Part shown: in pieces, positions 1 to 8,547 of the stretch
Numbering within the stretch: position 1 is the stretch's first letter
Layout: the number at the start of each line of letters is the position of its first letter
Origin: Algoriphagus halophilus
GTDB taxonomy: Bacteria > Bacteroidota > Bacteroidia > Cytophagales > Cyclobacteriaceae
DNA: 64,000 nt
Assembly (NCBI RefSeq): GCF_900129785.1
Contig: NZ_FSRC01000001.1
Coordinates: forward strand, 2,797,206-2,861,205
Direction: 5' to 3'
Notes under the pieces: generated by a model
Databases searched by the model: none
The model's input: the letters and a program-made list of their open reading frames with translations, nothing else
What the model was told of the DNA's origin: nothing
Made by a program: the position numbers and the translations under genes

Positions 1-1
1 A

Positions 2-121
2 TTTGGTTTAGACACCGATCAAAAACGATTGATCCGCCTGTTTTTTCAGCCTGTTTTGATTTTATGGGCATTATGGTCAACCGGAGCATTGAAATATTTA
101 ATCAACAGAAATAAAAAATAG
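2..121 (+). CDS. C-terminal end of an unidentified membrane protein (cut by window edge)
   Basis: Frame 2 is open from the first base to a TAG at 119-121 and encodes 39 residues. It has an amphipathic start, then a hydrophobic stretch (FFQPVLILWALW), and ends in a basic tail (NRNKK), as expected for the last transmembrane helix of an inner-membrane protein. The stop lies one base before the ATG of the glutathione peroxidase, so the two are probably co-transcribed. Too little remains to name a family. Confidence 0.5.
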   Translation, partial: FGLDTDQKRLIRLFFQPVLILWALWSTGALKYLINRNKK

Positions 122-122
122 C

Positions 123-617
123 ATGAAATTGAAAACTGTATATGATTTTGAGGCGAATACACTTGCCGGAAAAAAAATCAGTCTTAAAGAATATCAAGGC
201 AAAACACTCCTCATCGTCAATACTGCCAGTCAATGCGGTCTGACCCCCCAATATGAAGGACTGGAGGAGCTATATCAAAAATACAAAGATCAAGGCTTGG
301 TCGTTTTAGGTTTTCCCTGTAACCAGTTCGGAAATCAAGAAAAGGGAAACTCAGAGCAGATACAGGAATTTTGCCAGGTAAATTATGGCGTGAGTTTTCC
401 GATGTTTGAAAAGGTCGAAGTGAATGGTAACAACGCCCATCCCCTTTACAAATTTCTGAAATCAAAGCTATCCGGAGGACTTTTGGGAAGTAAAATCAAA
501 TGGAATTTCACCAAATTTCTAATTGATCAAAATGGGGTTCCTATCAAGCGATATGCCCCTATTACCGTTCCCAAAAAGATGGAAAAAGACATTGAAAAAG
601 TAGTAAACCATGGCTAA
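123..617 (+). CDS. Glutathione peroxidase family, thioredoxin-dependent Cys type
   Basis: 164 residues, full length for a bacterial GPx and without a signal peptide, so cytoplasmic. It reduces hydroperoxides. The peroxidatic residue is Cys38 in NTASQCG rather than selenocysteine. The rest of the catalytic tetrad is visible: Gln72 in FGNQE, and Trp127 and Asn128 in KWNF. Cys84 (FCQVNYG) is 46 residues after Cys38, the spacing of the resolving cysteine in 2-Cys enzymes such as yeast Gpx3. It is therefore probably recycled by thioredoxin rather than glutathione. Its 3' end overlaps the next gene, an OhrR-type regulator, by 8 nt, suggesting translational coupling and peroxide-responsive control. 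Confidence 0.93.
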   Translation: MKLKTVYDFEANTLAGKKISLKEYQGKTLLIVNTASQCGLTPQYEGLEELYQKYKDQGLVVLGFPCNQFGNQEKGNSEQIQEFCQVNYGVSFPMFEKVEVNGNNAHPLYKFLKSKLSGGLLGSKIKWNFTKFLIDQNGVPIKRYAPITVPKKMEKDIEKVVNHG

Positions 618-1068
618 TCCAGCACCAGAGCTGTATTTGGAAAATCAGCTCTGCTTTCCTTTATATGCAGCGTCTCGCCTGACCACCAAAATATATACCC
701 CATTCTTAGAGGAGTTGGGTATAACTTATCCCCAATACCTGGTTATGCTCACCTTATGGCAATTTCAGGAACAAAGCGTCAAGTCCATTGGAGAACGTTT
801 ATTTCTAGAATCCAATACCCTAACCCCGCTTTTGAAGCGATTGGAACAGAAAGACCTTATCCAACGAATACGCTCCAAAACGGACGAACGTACCGTGATG
901 ATTTCATTGACCCAAGCAGGAATGGAATTGAAGGAAAAAGCCCTAGAGGTACCCAAAAAGATTGTGGAATCATTTCATGACAATACCATCTCCGAGGAAG
1001 AGATTTTTTCCTTTCAAAAAACCTTGTTCAAACTTTTGAATGTCTTAGACAAAAAGGTATCTGAATAG
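610..1068 (+). CDS. ohrR: MarR/OhrR-type organic hydroperoxide-sensing repressor
   Basis: 152-residue winged-helix MarR protein. The N-terminus carries the OhrR signature: reactive Cys15 (NQLCFPLY) with Tyr19, Tyr29 and Tyr40 (TYPQYL) at the same positions as in Bacillus subtilis OhrR, where peroxide oxidation of Cys15 releases DNA. Only one conserved cysteine is present, which suggests a 1-Cys sensor needing mixed disulfide formation or overoxidation. The recognition and wing region follows around residues 55-95. It overlaps the GPx gene by 8 nt. OhrR usually controls an Ohr peroxidase, and no ohr gene is in the window, so GPx is the obvious candidate target. OhrR rather than generic MarR is well supported by the cysteine/tyrosine set. 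Confidence 0.88.
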   Translation: MANPAPELYLENQLCFPLYAASRLTTKIYTPFLEELGITYPQYLVMLTLWQFQEQSVKSIGERLFLESNTLTPLLKRLEQKDLIQRIRSKTDERTVMISLTQAGMELKEKALEVPKKIVESFHDNTISEEEIFSFQKTLFKLLNVLDKKVSE

Positions 1069-1163
1069 CATCGTACTAGGAAAAGGATTTATTCGGAATA
1101 TCTGGAAAATGAAACTTTATCCTGGCACAATACCTTCTTTAGGAAAGAAATTGAGAACACAAC

Positions 1164-1673
1164 ATGAGCAGAGGTTTTGTAAAAGAAGAAGATCAGGAGG
1201 AAACTCCCTTAGTTCCGCCTAGAGTGGAGCTTCCAAATGGGGTTACCAATTACGTGACTCAAAACGGATTGGCTGAATTACTTTCCGAAAAGGAAGCTTT
1301 GTTGGAAGAAAAAACCAAACTTCAGGCTACCACTGAACAGGAAAAACGTGTCCTTTCCAATTTCATCAATGCTAAAATTCATTTGCTTGAAGAACGAATT
1401 GCTACCGCAAAACCGGTAAACCTACGTGAACAACCACAGGATGAAATTCGGTTTGGCGCCACCGTAACCCTTAAAGTGAACAATAGCCCTAAAAAGATGA
1501 CTTATCAACTTGTAGGGGTAGATGAAGCAGATATTTCCAAAAACAAAATATCTTTTATCTCCCCTATTGCCAAGATTTTAACCGGTAAAAAAGTTGGGGA
1601 TCAAGCAGTATTGAAACTTGCAAAGGAAGATCGAGTTTTTGAAATCTTGGCTATCCACTATTCACCTAATTGA
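1164..1673 (+). CDS. GreA/GreB-family transcription elongation factor-like protein
   Basis: 169 residues. A disordered acidic start (1-20) is followed by NYVTQNGL, a coiled coil of about residues 35-95, and a C-terminal GreA/B FKBP-like domain (FGATVTLKVNN, VGVDEADISKNKISFISPIAK, VGDQAVL). The C-terminal half is typical of Gre factors and would bind the RNA polymerase secondary channel. The coiled coil is odd: the acidic tip motif of canonical GreA (ENAEY region), which coordinates the catalytic Mg ion for transcript cleavage, is not recognisable. It may therefore be a regulatory, non-cleaving Gre paralogue. It is a monocistronic gene between ohrR and valS on the same strand. Confidence 0.75.
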   Translation: MSRGFVKEEDQEETPLVPPRVELPNGVTNYVTQNGLAELLSEKEALLEEKTKLQATTEQEKRVLSNFINAKIHLLEERIATAKPVNLREQPQDEIRFGATVTLKVNNSPKKMTYQLVGVDEADISKNKISFISPIAKILTGKKVGDQAVLKLAKEDRVFEILAIHYSPN

Positions 1674-1791
1674 AATAAGAACTATTCCATATTGTTTTTT
1701 GGAAGTATAATTCACCACTAAATTAAAGGCTATTTTTTTCTCCGCCTTGTAATTGATCCTCCAATCATGCCGCAAAAATTGGCTTTTTCCC

Positions 1792-1799
1792 TATTTTTG
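1792..1799 (+). promoter_or_regulatory. Candidate -7 box (TAnnTTTG) for valS
   Basis: TATTTTTG matches the Bacteroidota sigma-A -7 consensus TAnnTTTG and lies 23 nt before the valS ATG. No clear -33 TTTG is seen at the usual distance, so the call rests on the -7 element and its position. Confidence 0.35.
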
Positions 1800-1821
1800 C
1801 CCCTCAATTAATTATCCTTCT

Positions 1822-4455
1822 ATGTCTATTGCCAGCAAATACGATCCAGCCTCAGCAGAAGCCAAGTGGTATGCTTACTGGATGGAGCACAAGCTTTTTT
1901 CTTCGAAAGTAGATCCGAATAAAGAGCCTTACACCATCGTAATCCCTCCACCCAACGTCACAGGGGTCTTGCACATGGGGCATATGTTGAATAATACCAT
2001 TCAGGATGTTTTGATTCGAAGAGCCCGAATGCAAGGAAAAAATGCTTGCTGGGTTCCAGGGACTGACCATGCCTCCATCGCTACTGAAACCAAAGTAGTA
2101 AACATGCTCAAAGAACAGGGGATAGATAAAAAATCAATTACCCGTGAGGAATTCTTGAAGCATGCTTGGGAATGGAAAGAAAAATACGGAGGTATCATTC
2201 TAGAGCAATTGAAAAAGCTAGGAGCTTCCTGCGATTGGGATCGTACTGCCTTTACCATGGATGAAGGTTTGAGCGATGCAGTATTAACAGTTTTCGTAGA
2301 CCTCCATAAAAAAGGTAAAATCTACCGTGGGATACGTATGGTTAACTGGGATCCTCAAGGTAAAACTGCTTTGTCTGATGACGAAGTAATCACCAAAGAA
2401 ATCCAATCCAAACTCTATTACATTAAGTACCAAATTGAAGGTACTGAAAATGAGTTTTTGACGATTGCTACCACACGTCCTGAAACTATTATGGCTGATG
2501 TAGCCATCTGTGTGAATCCAAATGACACAAGATTTACTCATTTGAAAGGGAAGAAAGCCATTGTTCCTTTGATCAATCGTGCCATTCCAATTATCGAAGA
2601 TGAATATGTGGACATGGAATTTGGAACTGGATGCCTAAAAGTAACTCCAGCACATGACATCAATGATTATGAGCTAGGACTCAAGCACAAACTGGAAGTT
2701 ATCGATATTCTGAATGACGATGGCACTCTCAACGAGAAAGCCCAAATTCTAGTAGGGGAAGATCGATTCATCGCCAGAAAGATGATAGGCAAACTTCTGA
2801 AGGAAGTCGATCAGCTGGATAAGATCGAAGACTATAAATCCAATGTAGGTCATTCTGAAAGGACAGATGCGGTCATTGAACCAAAGCTTTCTATGCAATG
2901 GTTCTTGAAAATGGATGAAATCACTAAACCGGCGCTGAGCTCTGTAATGGATGATGTCATCAAGCTATACCCTCCAAAATTCAAAAACATGTATCGTTCT
3001 TGGATGGAGAATGTTCGTGACTGGTGTATTTCCCGTCAGCTTTGGTGGGGACATAGAATCCCTGCATTTTTCCTTCCTAATGGGGAATACGTAGTTGCCA
3101 AAACCGCAGAGGAAGCATTGCTGATTGCCAACGAACAATATGGAGAGAAGTACAGCCTAGAAGATCTTAAGCAGGAAGATGATGTGTTGGATACTTGGTT
3201 TAGCTCTTGGTTATGGCCGATCTCTGTTTTTGATACAGAGGTATTTAAAACGGGACAACCGAATGAAGACCTGAAATACTACTATCCAACCAATGACTTG
3301 GTTACTGCTCCGGAAATCCTATTTTTCTGGGTAGCAAGAATGATCATTGCAGGATATGAGTACATGGGAGAAAAGCCATTTAAAAACGTTTACCTCACAG
3401 GAATTGTACGGGATAAATTGGGGCGAAAAATGTCCAAATCTCTGGGGAACTCACCAGATCCATTGGAATTGATTGCACAAAATGGTGCCGATGGGGTAAG
3501 AACAGGGATGCTGTTTTCTTCTCCTGCCGGTAATGACCTTCCATATGATGACAAATTGGTGGAACAAGGGAGAAACTTTGCCAATAAAATTTGGAATGCT
3601 TTCCGTTTGGTGAAAGGTTGGGAAATCGACCCTAATTTAGATGGATCGGCCAATCGTTCTAGCATTCAATGGTTTGAAAACCGCTTCAACCAAGCCTTGG
3701 GCGAGATCAATGAGCATTTTGAGAAATTCAGAATTTCGGATGCCTTGATGACTACCTATAAGTTGGTATGGGGAGATTTCTGCTCTTGGTATCTTGAAAT
3801 GATCAAACCGGAATACCAGCATCCAATTGATCAGGAAACCTATGACAAGACCATTTCCTTGTTCGAAGATATCCTGAAGATTCTTCATCCATTTATGCCT
3901 TTTATTTCTGAAGAACTTTGGCATCAAATCAAGAATAGAACAGTGGAAGAATCATTGATTCTTGCTTCATGGCCTGAAGAAAAATCATTTGATCTGGAGA
4001 TTATCCAGGAAGCAAATCAAATTTTTGAGGTCGTTTCACAAGTGAGAAATCTCCGAGCTTCCAAAGGAATGTCTCCAAAAGAAGCCTTGGAATTGACCAT
4101 CAACACCAAAAACCAAGGTGTTTATCAACGATTTGAATCTGTATTGAATAAGCTAGCCAACTTGGCTTCATTAAGCTTTGCTGAGAAAGTGGACAATGCC
4201 ATTAGCTTTGTTGTAAAATCAGATGAGTGCTTCGTGCCGATGGGAGACTCCATCAATGTAGAAGAGGAGAAAGCGAACATCCAAAAAGAGCTTGACTACA
4301 CGAAAGGATTCCTGAATTCTGTCATGAAAAAGCTAAGTAATGAGCGATTTGTATCTGGAGCTCCTGCGAAAGTGATCGAAATGGAACGTAAAAAACAAGC
4401 TGATGCCGAAGCTAAAATCAAGGCCTTGGAAGACAGCTTAGCCAAATTAGGATAA
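1822..4455 (+). CDS. valS: Valine--tRNA ligase
   Basis: Class I aminoacyl-tRNA synthetase charging tRNA-Val. Starting at the ATG at 1822 (MSIASKYDP) gives 877 residues, normal for ValS. The frame is open upstream to a TTG at 1753, but that extension is non-conserved in style and runs through the candidate promoter. The HIGH motif appears as HMGH at residues 51-54 after PPPNVTGVL, and KMSKS is at 536-540. The CP1 editing domain lies between them, with TTRPETIMADVAI typical of ValS editing. An anticodon-binding domain follows, then a C-terminal coiled coil (last about 65 residues) that in ValS grips the tRNA. A stem-loop terminator follows. Confidence 0.97.
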   Translation: MSIASKYDPASAEAKWYAYWMEHKLFSSKVDPNKEPYTIVIPPPNVTGVLHMGHMLNNTIQDVLIRRARMQGKNACWVPGTDHASIATETKVVNMLKEQGIDKKSITREEFLKHAWEWKEKYGGIILEQLKKLGASCDWDRTAFTMDEGLSDAVLTVFVDLHKKGKIYRGIRMVNWDPQGKTALSDDEVITKEIQSKLYYIKYQIEGTENEFLTIATTRPETIMADVAICVNPNDTRFTHLKGKKAIVPLINRAIPIIEDEYVDMEFGTGCLKVTPAHDINDYELGLKHKLEVIDILNDDGTLNEKAQILVGEDRFIARKMIGKLLKEVDQLDKIEDYKSNVGHSERTDAVIEPKLSMQWFLKMDEITKPALSSVMDDVIKLYPPKFKNMYRSWMENVRDWCISRQLWWGHRIPAFFLPNGEYVVAKTAEEALLIANEQYGEKYSLEDLKQEDDVLDTWFSSWLWPISVFDTEVFKTGQPNEDLKYYYPTNDLVTAPEILFFWVARMIIAGYEYMGEKPFKNVYLTGIVRDKLGRKMSKSLGNSPDPLELIAQNGADGVRTGMLFSSPAGNDLPYDDKLVEQGRNFANKIWNAFRLVKGWEIDPNLDGSANRSSIQWFENRFNQALGEINEHFEKFRISDALMTTYKLVWGDFCSWYLEMIKPEYQHPIDQETYDKTISLFEDILKILHPFMPFISEELWHQIKNRTVEESLILASWPEEKSFDLEIIQEANQIFEVVSQVRNLRASKGMSPKEALELTINTKNQGVYQRFESVLNKLANLASLSFAEKVDNAISFVVKSDECFVPMGDSINVEEEKANIQKELDYTKGFLNSVMKKLSNERFVSGAPAKVIEMERKKQADAEAKIKALEDSLAKLG

Positions 4456-4489
4456 ACCAAAAATGGCTTCATTATAAAAACAATAATTC

Positions 4490-4517
4490 AAAACCCGAAG
4501 TGAAGACTTTGGGTTTT
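4490..4517 (+). terminator. Stem-loop terminator after valS
   Basis: An 11-bp stem with one mismatch (AAAACCCGAAG / CTTTGGGTTTT) around a 6-nt loop, 35 nt after the valS stop. The flanking A and T runs would let it work on both strands. It sits between valS and the convergent amidase gene. Confidence 0.6.
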
Positions 4518-4570
4518 GACATTTTAATGAAAGATCATAAAATCCACAGCTGATCTTTCACCTGCTCCTT

Positions 4571-5560
4571 TTAGGAAAAATTCAAATAGTTTTTACTCAG
4601 CCATTTTTCCTCTAAACTGATTTTACACCAACCATTTTCCTCCTCAGAGATAAACACTTCTTCTGATTCCATTAAGTTATCTACAATGGAAAAATTGGTC
4701 CCTGGTCCACTTCTGACCCGTAATACATTGGCATTTACTGTTGCTCTTTTTACTTCAATCGTATATTGACCATACACCCAATGGGATTGACTATTTGAGA
4801 TTTTCAACCACCCATTGGACTCATCATAAATCCGAAGAATGGATCCTAACTGAGCAGCACCTCTATCAGATGCCTTTGGAGCTGAACCTGAGGGAGCTTC
4901 TCTAACATTCAATAAGTTTGCAGTCACCACCACATATTTCTGGATTGCCGCCGGAGGCGCAGGGGCCGGTCTTCCCTGAAGCTTTTGGGATACTAAAGGC
5001 AAGAAATTCCTATTGAAATCATCTATCTTATTTCCTCCAAAAAAATTGCTCCCAGGACATGACTTATTATTTCCTGTCCCATTATTCCTCTTTCCAGTAT
5101 TCAAATCAAACCAATGGTGATAGATAATGCTGAAACTATTCAATGGCAGTCGAAACTTATCACAGAGCGCGGCAGTCATTCCCACTACCGTTTCTCTTTG
5201 TTCGGGAGTCATCTCATCTCCTCCCTTATCAAAATTCCCAAAATGCTCCATGCAAATAGAATCCCGATTTGCTCCATAGATGCAAGCAGGAGTCAATTCC
5301 AATGATCTTCCTGTCACAATGGATCCATCCGGAAAACTGGTGAAATGTTGCCCTATGTCCTGCCAGCCATTGTTTCGGACATGATAGTTTTTCATTGCTG
5401 ATTGACGTTCGAAATGATTCGACCCATTGAAATGAATATAGCTAGGACTCCAGGTATGATGTTGCTGTACTGTTAAAATAGTCCTTGCAATCCGCTGTTC
5501 TTGAATCCAAGCAACGAACTCCGGCAAACTCATTTTTAAAAATCCATATTTTGATTCCAT
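4571..5560 (-). CDS. N-acetylmuramoyl-L-alanine amidase (amidase_2/PGRP type) with two SH3 domains
   Basis: 329 residues. Residues about 25-195 form an amidase_2/PGRP-like domain that would cut the amide bond between muramic acid and the stem peptide. The likely Zn ligands are His34 or His35 (QQHHTW), His148 or His149 (IYHHWF) and Cys168 (KSCPGSNF). A Pro/Ala linker at about 198-205 leads to two bacterial SH3 domains (about 209-270, LLNVREAPSG; about 274-329, VLRVRSGPGTNF) that probably bind the wall. There is no signal peptide or lipobox at either possible start (Met1 or Met10), which is unusual for a housekeeping amidase and recalls phage endolysins or secreted effectors. No phage genes are nearby. 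Confidence 0.85.
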   Translation of the reverse strand: MESKYGFLKMSLPEFVAWIQEQRIARTILTVQQHHTWSPSYIHFNGSNHFERQSAMKNYHVRNNGWQDIGQHFTSFPDGSIVTGRSLELTPACIYGANRDSICMEHFGNFDKGGDEMTPEQRETVVGMTAALCDKFRLPLNSFSIIYHHWFDLNTGKRNNGTGNNKSCPGSNFFGGNKIDDFNRNFLPLVSQKLQGRPAPAPPAAIQKYVVVTANLLNVREAPSGSAPKASDRGAAQLGSILRIYDESNGWLKISNSQSHWVYGQYTIEVKRATVNANVLRVRSGPGTNFSIVDNLMESEEVFISEEENGWCKISLEEKWLSKNYLNFS

Positions 5561-5639
5561 GAATCTTCTGGTTAAATGTTAAAAATTTGATTTCCATTTA
5601 ATTTAACCAGAAAAATCCAATCCCTATCCAAGAATATCT

Positions 5640-6464
5640 TTAAAGCCCTTTAATTCTCAAATCTCTAAAAAGCACACCTTGCCCTTCACTTTGTAAACCA
5701 ATAAATCCTTCGGTAAGTAGTTGACCATCTACCTTCATTTTTGGATCAAACCTATTGGCAGTCCCTCCCCCTATTTGAGGCTTCGTGTATTGTAAAACTG
5801 TGTCTCCATTTACCAAATGAATCACCAAAGAATCCGCAAAGACAATTAAGTCTGCTCTGACCCATTCATCCCATTTGAAAGTTGGTGAAGTGGAATTGAT
5901 GCAATGTCTAGGATCTTTCTTTCCTTCAAAATATACATCTGTCCCTGGAGAACACATATTACCAGTGGGTCTTGGCACTCCTTCTTCTTCCTCTGCTAGC
6001 ATCTGCCATTCTACAGAAATGGGCCAATCCTGCTCTTTTAAGATTGTCGAGGGTGCTTGAGAGTGGAACATTACTCCACTGTTTCTATACGTGTAGCTTG
6101 CAGCATCCTCTAACCACTGGTCAGTAAACCGGTATTCCCAAGTCATGTGAAAGGAGGAAAAAGGCTTTTCGTAAAAGAGATGACCATAACGATCATCAAA
6201 ACCTTCCTTATAATCATCATAATTCACTTCAATCACCCCATCTACCACTCTAAAAGTATTGGCGTAGTTCTCCCCAGTTTCATGATGTTGAATCTTTGGA
6301 ATCCAGCCTTCAAGGTCTTTTCCATTGAACATCTGAATCCATTCAGGCTTGGCTTTATTCTGTATTTCCTCTCTTTCTTCAGCTTTGTTTTGGGCACATG
6401 AAAAAAGGACTGAACTCAACAGTGAAAAACATAAAATATTCTTGATCATAAAGATTTTGGTCAT
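5640..6464 (-). CDS. DUF1080 (3-keto-disaccharide hydrolase-type) lipoprotein
   Basis: 274 residues with a lipoprotein signal peptide; the lipobox is LFSC with Cys23 as the lipidated residue. The mature protein opens with WIQMFNGKDLEGW, the signature start of DUF1080, a concanavalin-like jelly-roll domain. Members have been described as hydrolases of 3-keto-glycosides, and many are extracellular or periplasmic carbohydrate proteins of Bacteroidota and Planctomycetota. The full domain is present to the C-terminus (GFIGLQSEGQGVLFRDLRI). It stands alone between the amidase and the lipid kinase. No sugar oxidoreductase or SusCD pair is adjacent, so its substrate cannot be inferred. Confidence 0.85.
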   Translation of the reverse strand: MTKIFMIKNILCFSLLSSVLFSCAQNKAEEREEIQNKAKPEWIQMFNGKDLEGWIPKIQHHETGENYANTFRVVDGVIEVNYDDYKEGFDDRYGHLFYEKPFSSFHMTWEYRFTDQWLEDAASYTYRNSGVMFHSQAPSTILKEQDWPISVEWQMLAEEEEGVPRPTGNMCSPGTDVYFEGKKDPRHCINSTSPTFKWDEWVRADLIVFADSLVIHLVNGDTVLQYTKPQIGGGTANRFDPKMKVDGQLLTEGFIGLQSEGQGVLFRDLRIKGL

Positions 6465-6521
6465 TGAAAGTGGAAGATATGGAAATCTTCTAAAATCTAT
6501 AGCCCAGAATTTATAATAGGT

Positions 6522-7427
6522 TTAGGAAAGCTTTTTTTGGCAGGCAGCATATTTTTTTGAGGTGACAAATTGAAAAGCTTCCTTTTCTATCACTGCCTCT
6601 ACAGACTGAGGTTTCCCCATTAATTCTCCATCAATTTGAAACTCCACATCCTCAGGATTTTCAATCACACAGGATTCACAGCGAAAAACTCTTGAGGAGT
6701 CCTGTTCCTCTAAGTCTCCTTTAAACATGGCCATGGTCATACGAATATAGTCTTTGGCTGATTCCGGATTTAAAGCAATTATTTCAAACTTCCCATCATC
6801 CATTTTCCCTTTGCAATTGATCAAAGCTCCTGTTCCATATTGATCTCCATTGGCTATGACAAGCATTTTTGCGGAAACTTCCTTTGTGTCTCCGTTGATC
6901 TTCAATCGAAATACCTTAGGCTCTGTAGAAAAAATCTCGGATACCGAACTGGTAATATAGGCCAGCATTCCTCTACCGTCAGTGGATTCAAACTTTTTGA
7001 CCAAGTTGGCATTAAAGCCAAAATCAGCTAAGTGCAGGCATAGCTCTCCATTAATATGAACCGCATCGATGTGGTGAACCTGGAAAGTTCTCACTGCCTC
7101 CCATGCATCCTCTATGGTGTTAATGCCCATACACTTGGCAAGCCCGTTGGCAGACCCTAATGGGACAATACACAGAGTAGTGTTCATTTCCCGTAATGCC
7201 ATGGCAACTAGTTTTACTGTACCATCTCCTCCTCCAACTAATACCAAGTCTGGATGAAGACGATCATATTCCAATTTGATTTTTTCTGCATCTCCCTGAC
7301 CTGTAGTCTCAAAAATATGGGTATCATATTGGGGAAGTTTAACCTGTACCATTTCTACCAATTCCTCTTCCGTCAAACCATTCTCACCAGAAATGGGGTT
7401 AAAAACAAATAGACATACTTTTCTCAT
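6522..7427 (-). CDS. Diacylglycerol kinase-like lipid kinase
   Basis: 301 residues of the DAGK catalytic/YegS/DgkB family. Key motifs are FNPISGENG near the start, GGGDGT at 65-70 (nucleotide binding) and PLGSANGLAK at 89-98 (equivalent of PxGTxND). A C-terminal beta-sandwich ends with the typical DGE segment (VEFQIDGELMG). It probably phosphorylates diacylglycerol or a related lipid at the membrane face. It begins 11 nt after the stop of the upstream App1-type phosphatase gene, so the two form an operon carrying opposite reactions: DAG to phosphatidate and back. Confidence 0.85.
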   Translation of the reverse strand: MRKVCLFVFNPISGENGLTEEELVEMVQVKLPQYDTHIFETTGQGDAEKIKLEYDRLHPDLVLVGGGDGTVKLVAMALREMNTTLCIVPLGSANGLAKCMGINTIEDAWEAVRTFQVHHIDAVHINGELCLHLADFGFNANLVKKFESTDGRGMLAYITSSVSEIFSTEPKVFRLKINGDTKEVSAKMLVIANGDQYGTGALINCKGKMDDGKFEIIALNPESAKDYIRMTMAMFKGDLEEQDSSRVFRCESCVIENPEDVEFQIDGELMGKPQSVEAVIEKEAFQFVTSKKYAACQKKLS

Positions 7428-7438
7428 TACATATTCTG

Positions 7439-8431
7439 TTAAATAAATTGATTTTCCTTCGCTAATTCCAAGGCCTCTTTTGAAGTTTTGAAAAAGAAAT
7501 AGTTTTCTAAAGACACTTGGGATTCAAGTTTCTGTTTTCTTTCAGGGTCCAACTCATCAACTAGTCGTATAAACACAGCAGTGACCCTGCCTGGAAATTT
7601 CTTGATGATTTCAGTGTAGATTTCCGGATCTTCCTGACCACTGTCGCCTACCAAAAAGAAGTGCATACCAGGAAAAAATCTGAATAGAAACTCAATCTTA
7701 TCCTTTTTATGATCGTGATTTCCATGACCGGACTTCCAAATATTCCTAAGATTTAGATGTTTGTCTTTCAATAAGGTGGGCCCCATTGGTATATGTCGAT
7801 ATCGCATAAAATCCCGGATCAGATCATAAATCGACCAATCACTGCTGGACACGTAAAAGATGGGATTCTCTTTGTGACGCGTAAGTTCTTTGTAAAACTC
7901 TGACACCCCTGGCAAGGGTCTTCTTGTATAGGCATTTTTAGAGATGGAAAGCCAAAACTTCTTTCCAATATCTGTGGAATGGGAAATCAAAACAGTGTCA
8001 TCAATATCTGAAATCACCCCCTGCCGTTCACTAAACCTCTTCACTTCCCTAGTAATCCATGTGGAGTTAATTTTTTCTTCAGGTTCCAGAACCTTAAAAT
8101 TCACATGTTCCAATCTGTCGACAGAATAGGGATTTTTTACCTCAATTTGCTTCTCAAAAACCCCCTCCTCATCTGTTCTGACTTGAAATTTTTGATCATG
8201 TAAATGAATCTCCACCAGAGCATTGGGTATAGACTTGACAGAATATCTCCTGATAGAGGCAATGATATTTTTCAGCCATGAATTTCTAGAATTGGGTCTT
8301 TTTTGCTTATAGGAGGTGATTACCCTTCCCTTTACAAAGACAGTATCCTCATTTCCAAAGGAAAGAAAAGGCTCCACCTTTACTTTATCCTTTGAGCTGA
8401 CCTCTTTCTGAACGATTTTTACTGAATTCAT
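7439..8431 (-). CDS. App1-type phosphatidate phosphatase (DUF2183)
   Basis: 330 residues. An N-terminal beta-rich domain (about 25-115) precedes an App1 catalytic domain with the HAD-like DxDxT motif as DIDDT at 142-146 (GVISDIDDTVLIS). Further family motifs follow: YVSSSDWSIYDLI, FMRYRHIPMGPTLLKD, and VGDSGQEDPEIY as the late acidic motif. In yeast, App1 dephosphorylates phosphatidate to diacylglycerol; bacterial members are uncharacterised or assigned by similarity. No signal peptide is seen. It is the first gene of a two-gene operon with a diacylglycerol kinase-like gene, which supports a lipid substrate. Confidence 0.82.
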   Translation of the reverse strand: MNSVKIVQKEVSSKDKVKVEPFLSFGNEDTVFVKGRVITSYKQKRPNSRNSWLKNIIASIRRYSVKSIPNALVEIHLHDQKFQVRTDEEGVFEKQIEVKNPYSVDRLEHVNFKVLEPEEKINSTWITREVKRFSERQGVISDIDDTVLISHSTDIGKKFWLSISKNAYTRRPLPGVSEFYKELTRHKENPIFYVSSSDWSIYDLIRDFMRYRHIPMGPTLLKDKHLNLRNIWKSGHGNHDHKKDKIEFLFRFFPGMHFFLVGDSGQEDPEIYTEIIKKFPGRVTAVFIRLVDELDPERKQKLESQVSLENYFFFKTSKEALELAKENQFI

Positions 8432-8492
8432 ACCTACTATAAATGCAAAAAAGAGGCCTTAGAATCTAAATCCGTACGTTTGAAGGATTTTG

Positions 8493-8529
8493 CCAAAAAA
8501 AAAGCCATCCCGATTTCTCGAAATGGCTT
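8493..8529 (-). terminator. Rho-independent terminator after the M42 peptidase gene
   Basis: Read on the minus strand: a stem AAGCCAT / ATGGCTT with an imperfect inner stem, followed by nine T residues. It lies about 20 nt beyond the peptidase stop and separates it from the App1 gene. Confidence 0.75.
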
Positions 8530-8547
8530 GCAATCAAGTTTAGTCTA

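Noticed and set aside
1753..1821. TTG-initiated N-terminal extension of ValS
   Set aside because: The extension contains the candidate promoter and lacks ValS-like sequence; the ATG at 1822 begins the conserved N-terminus.
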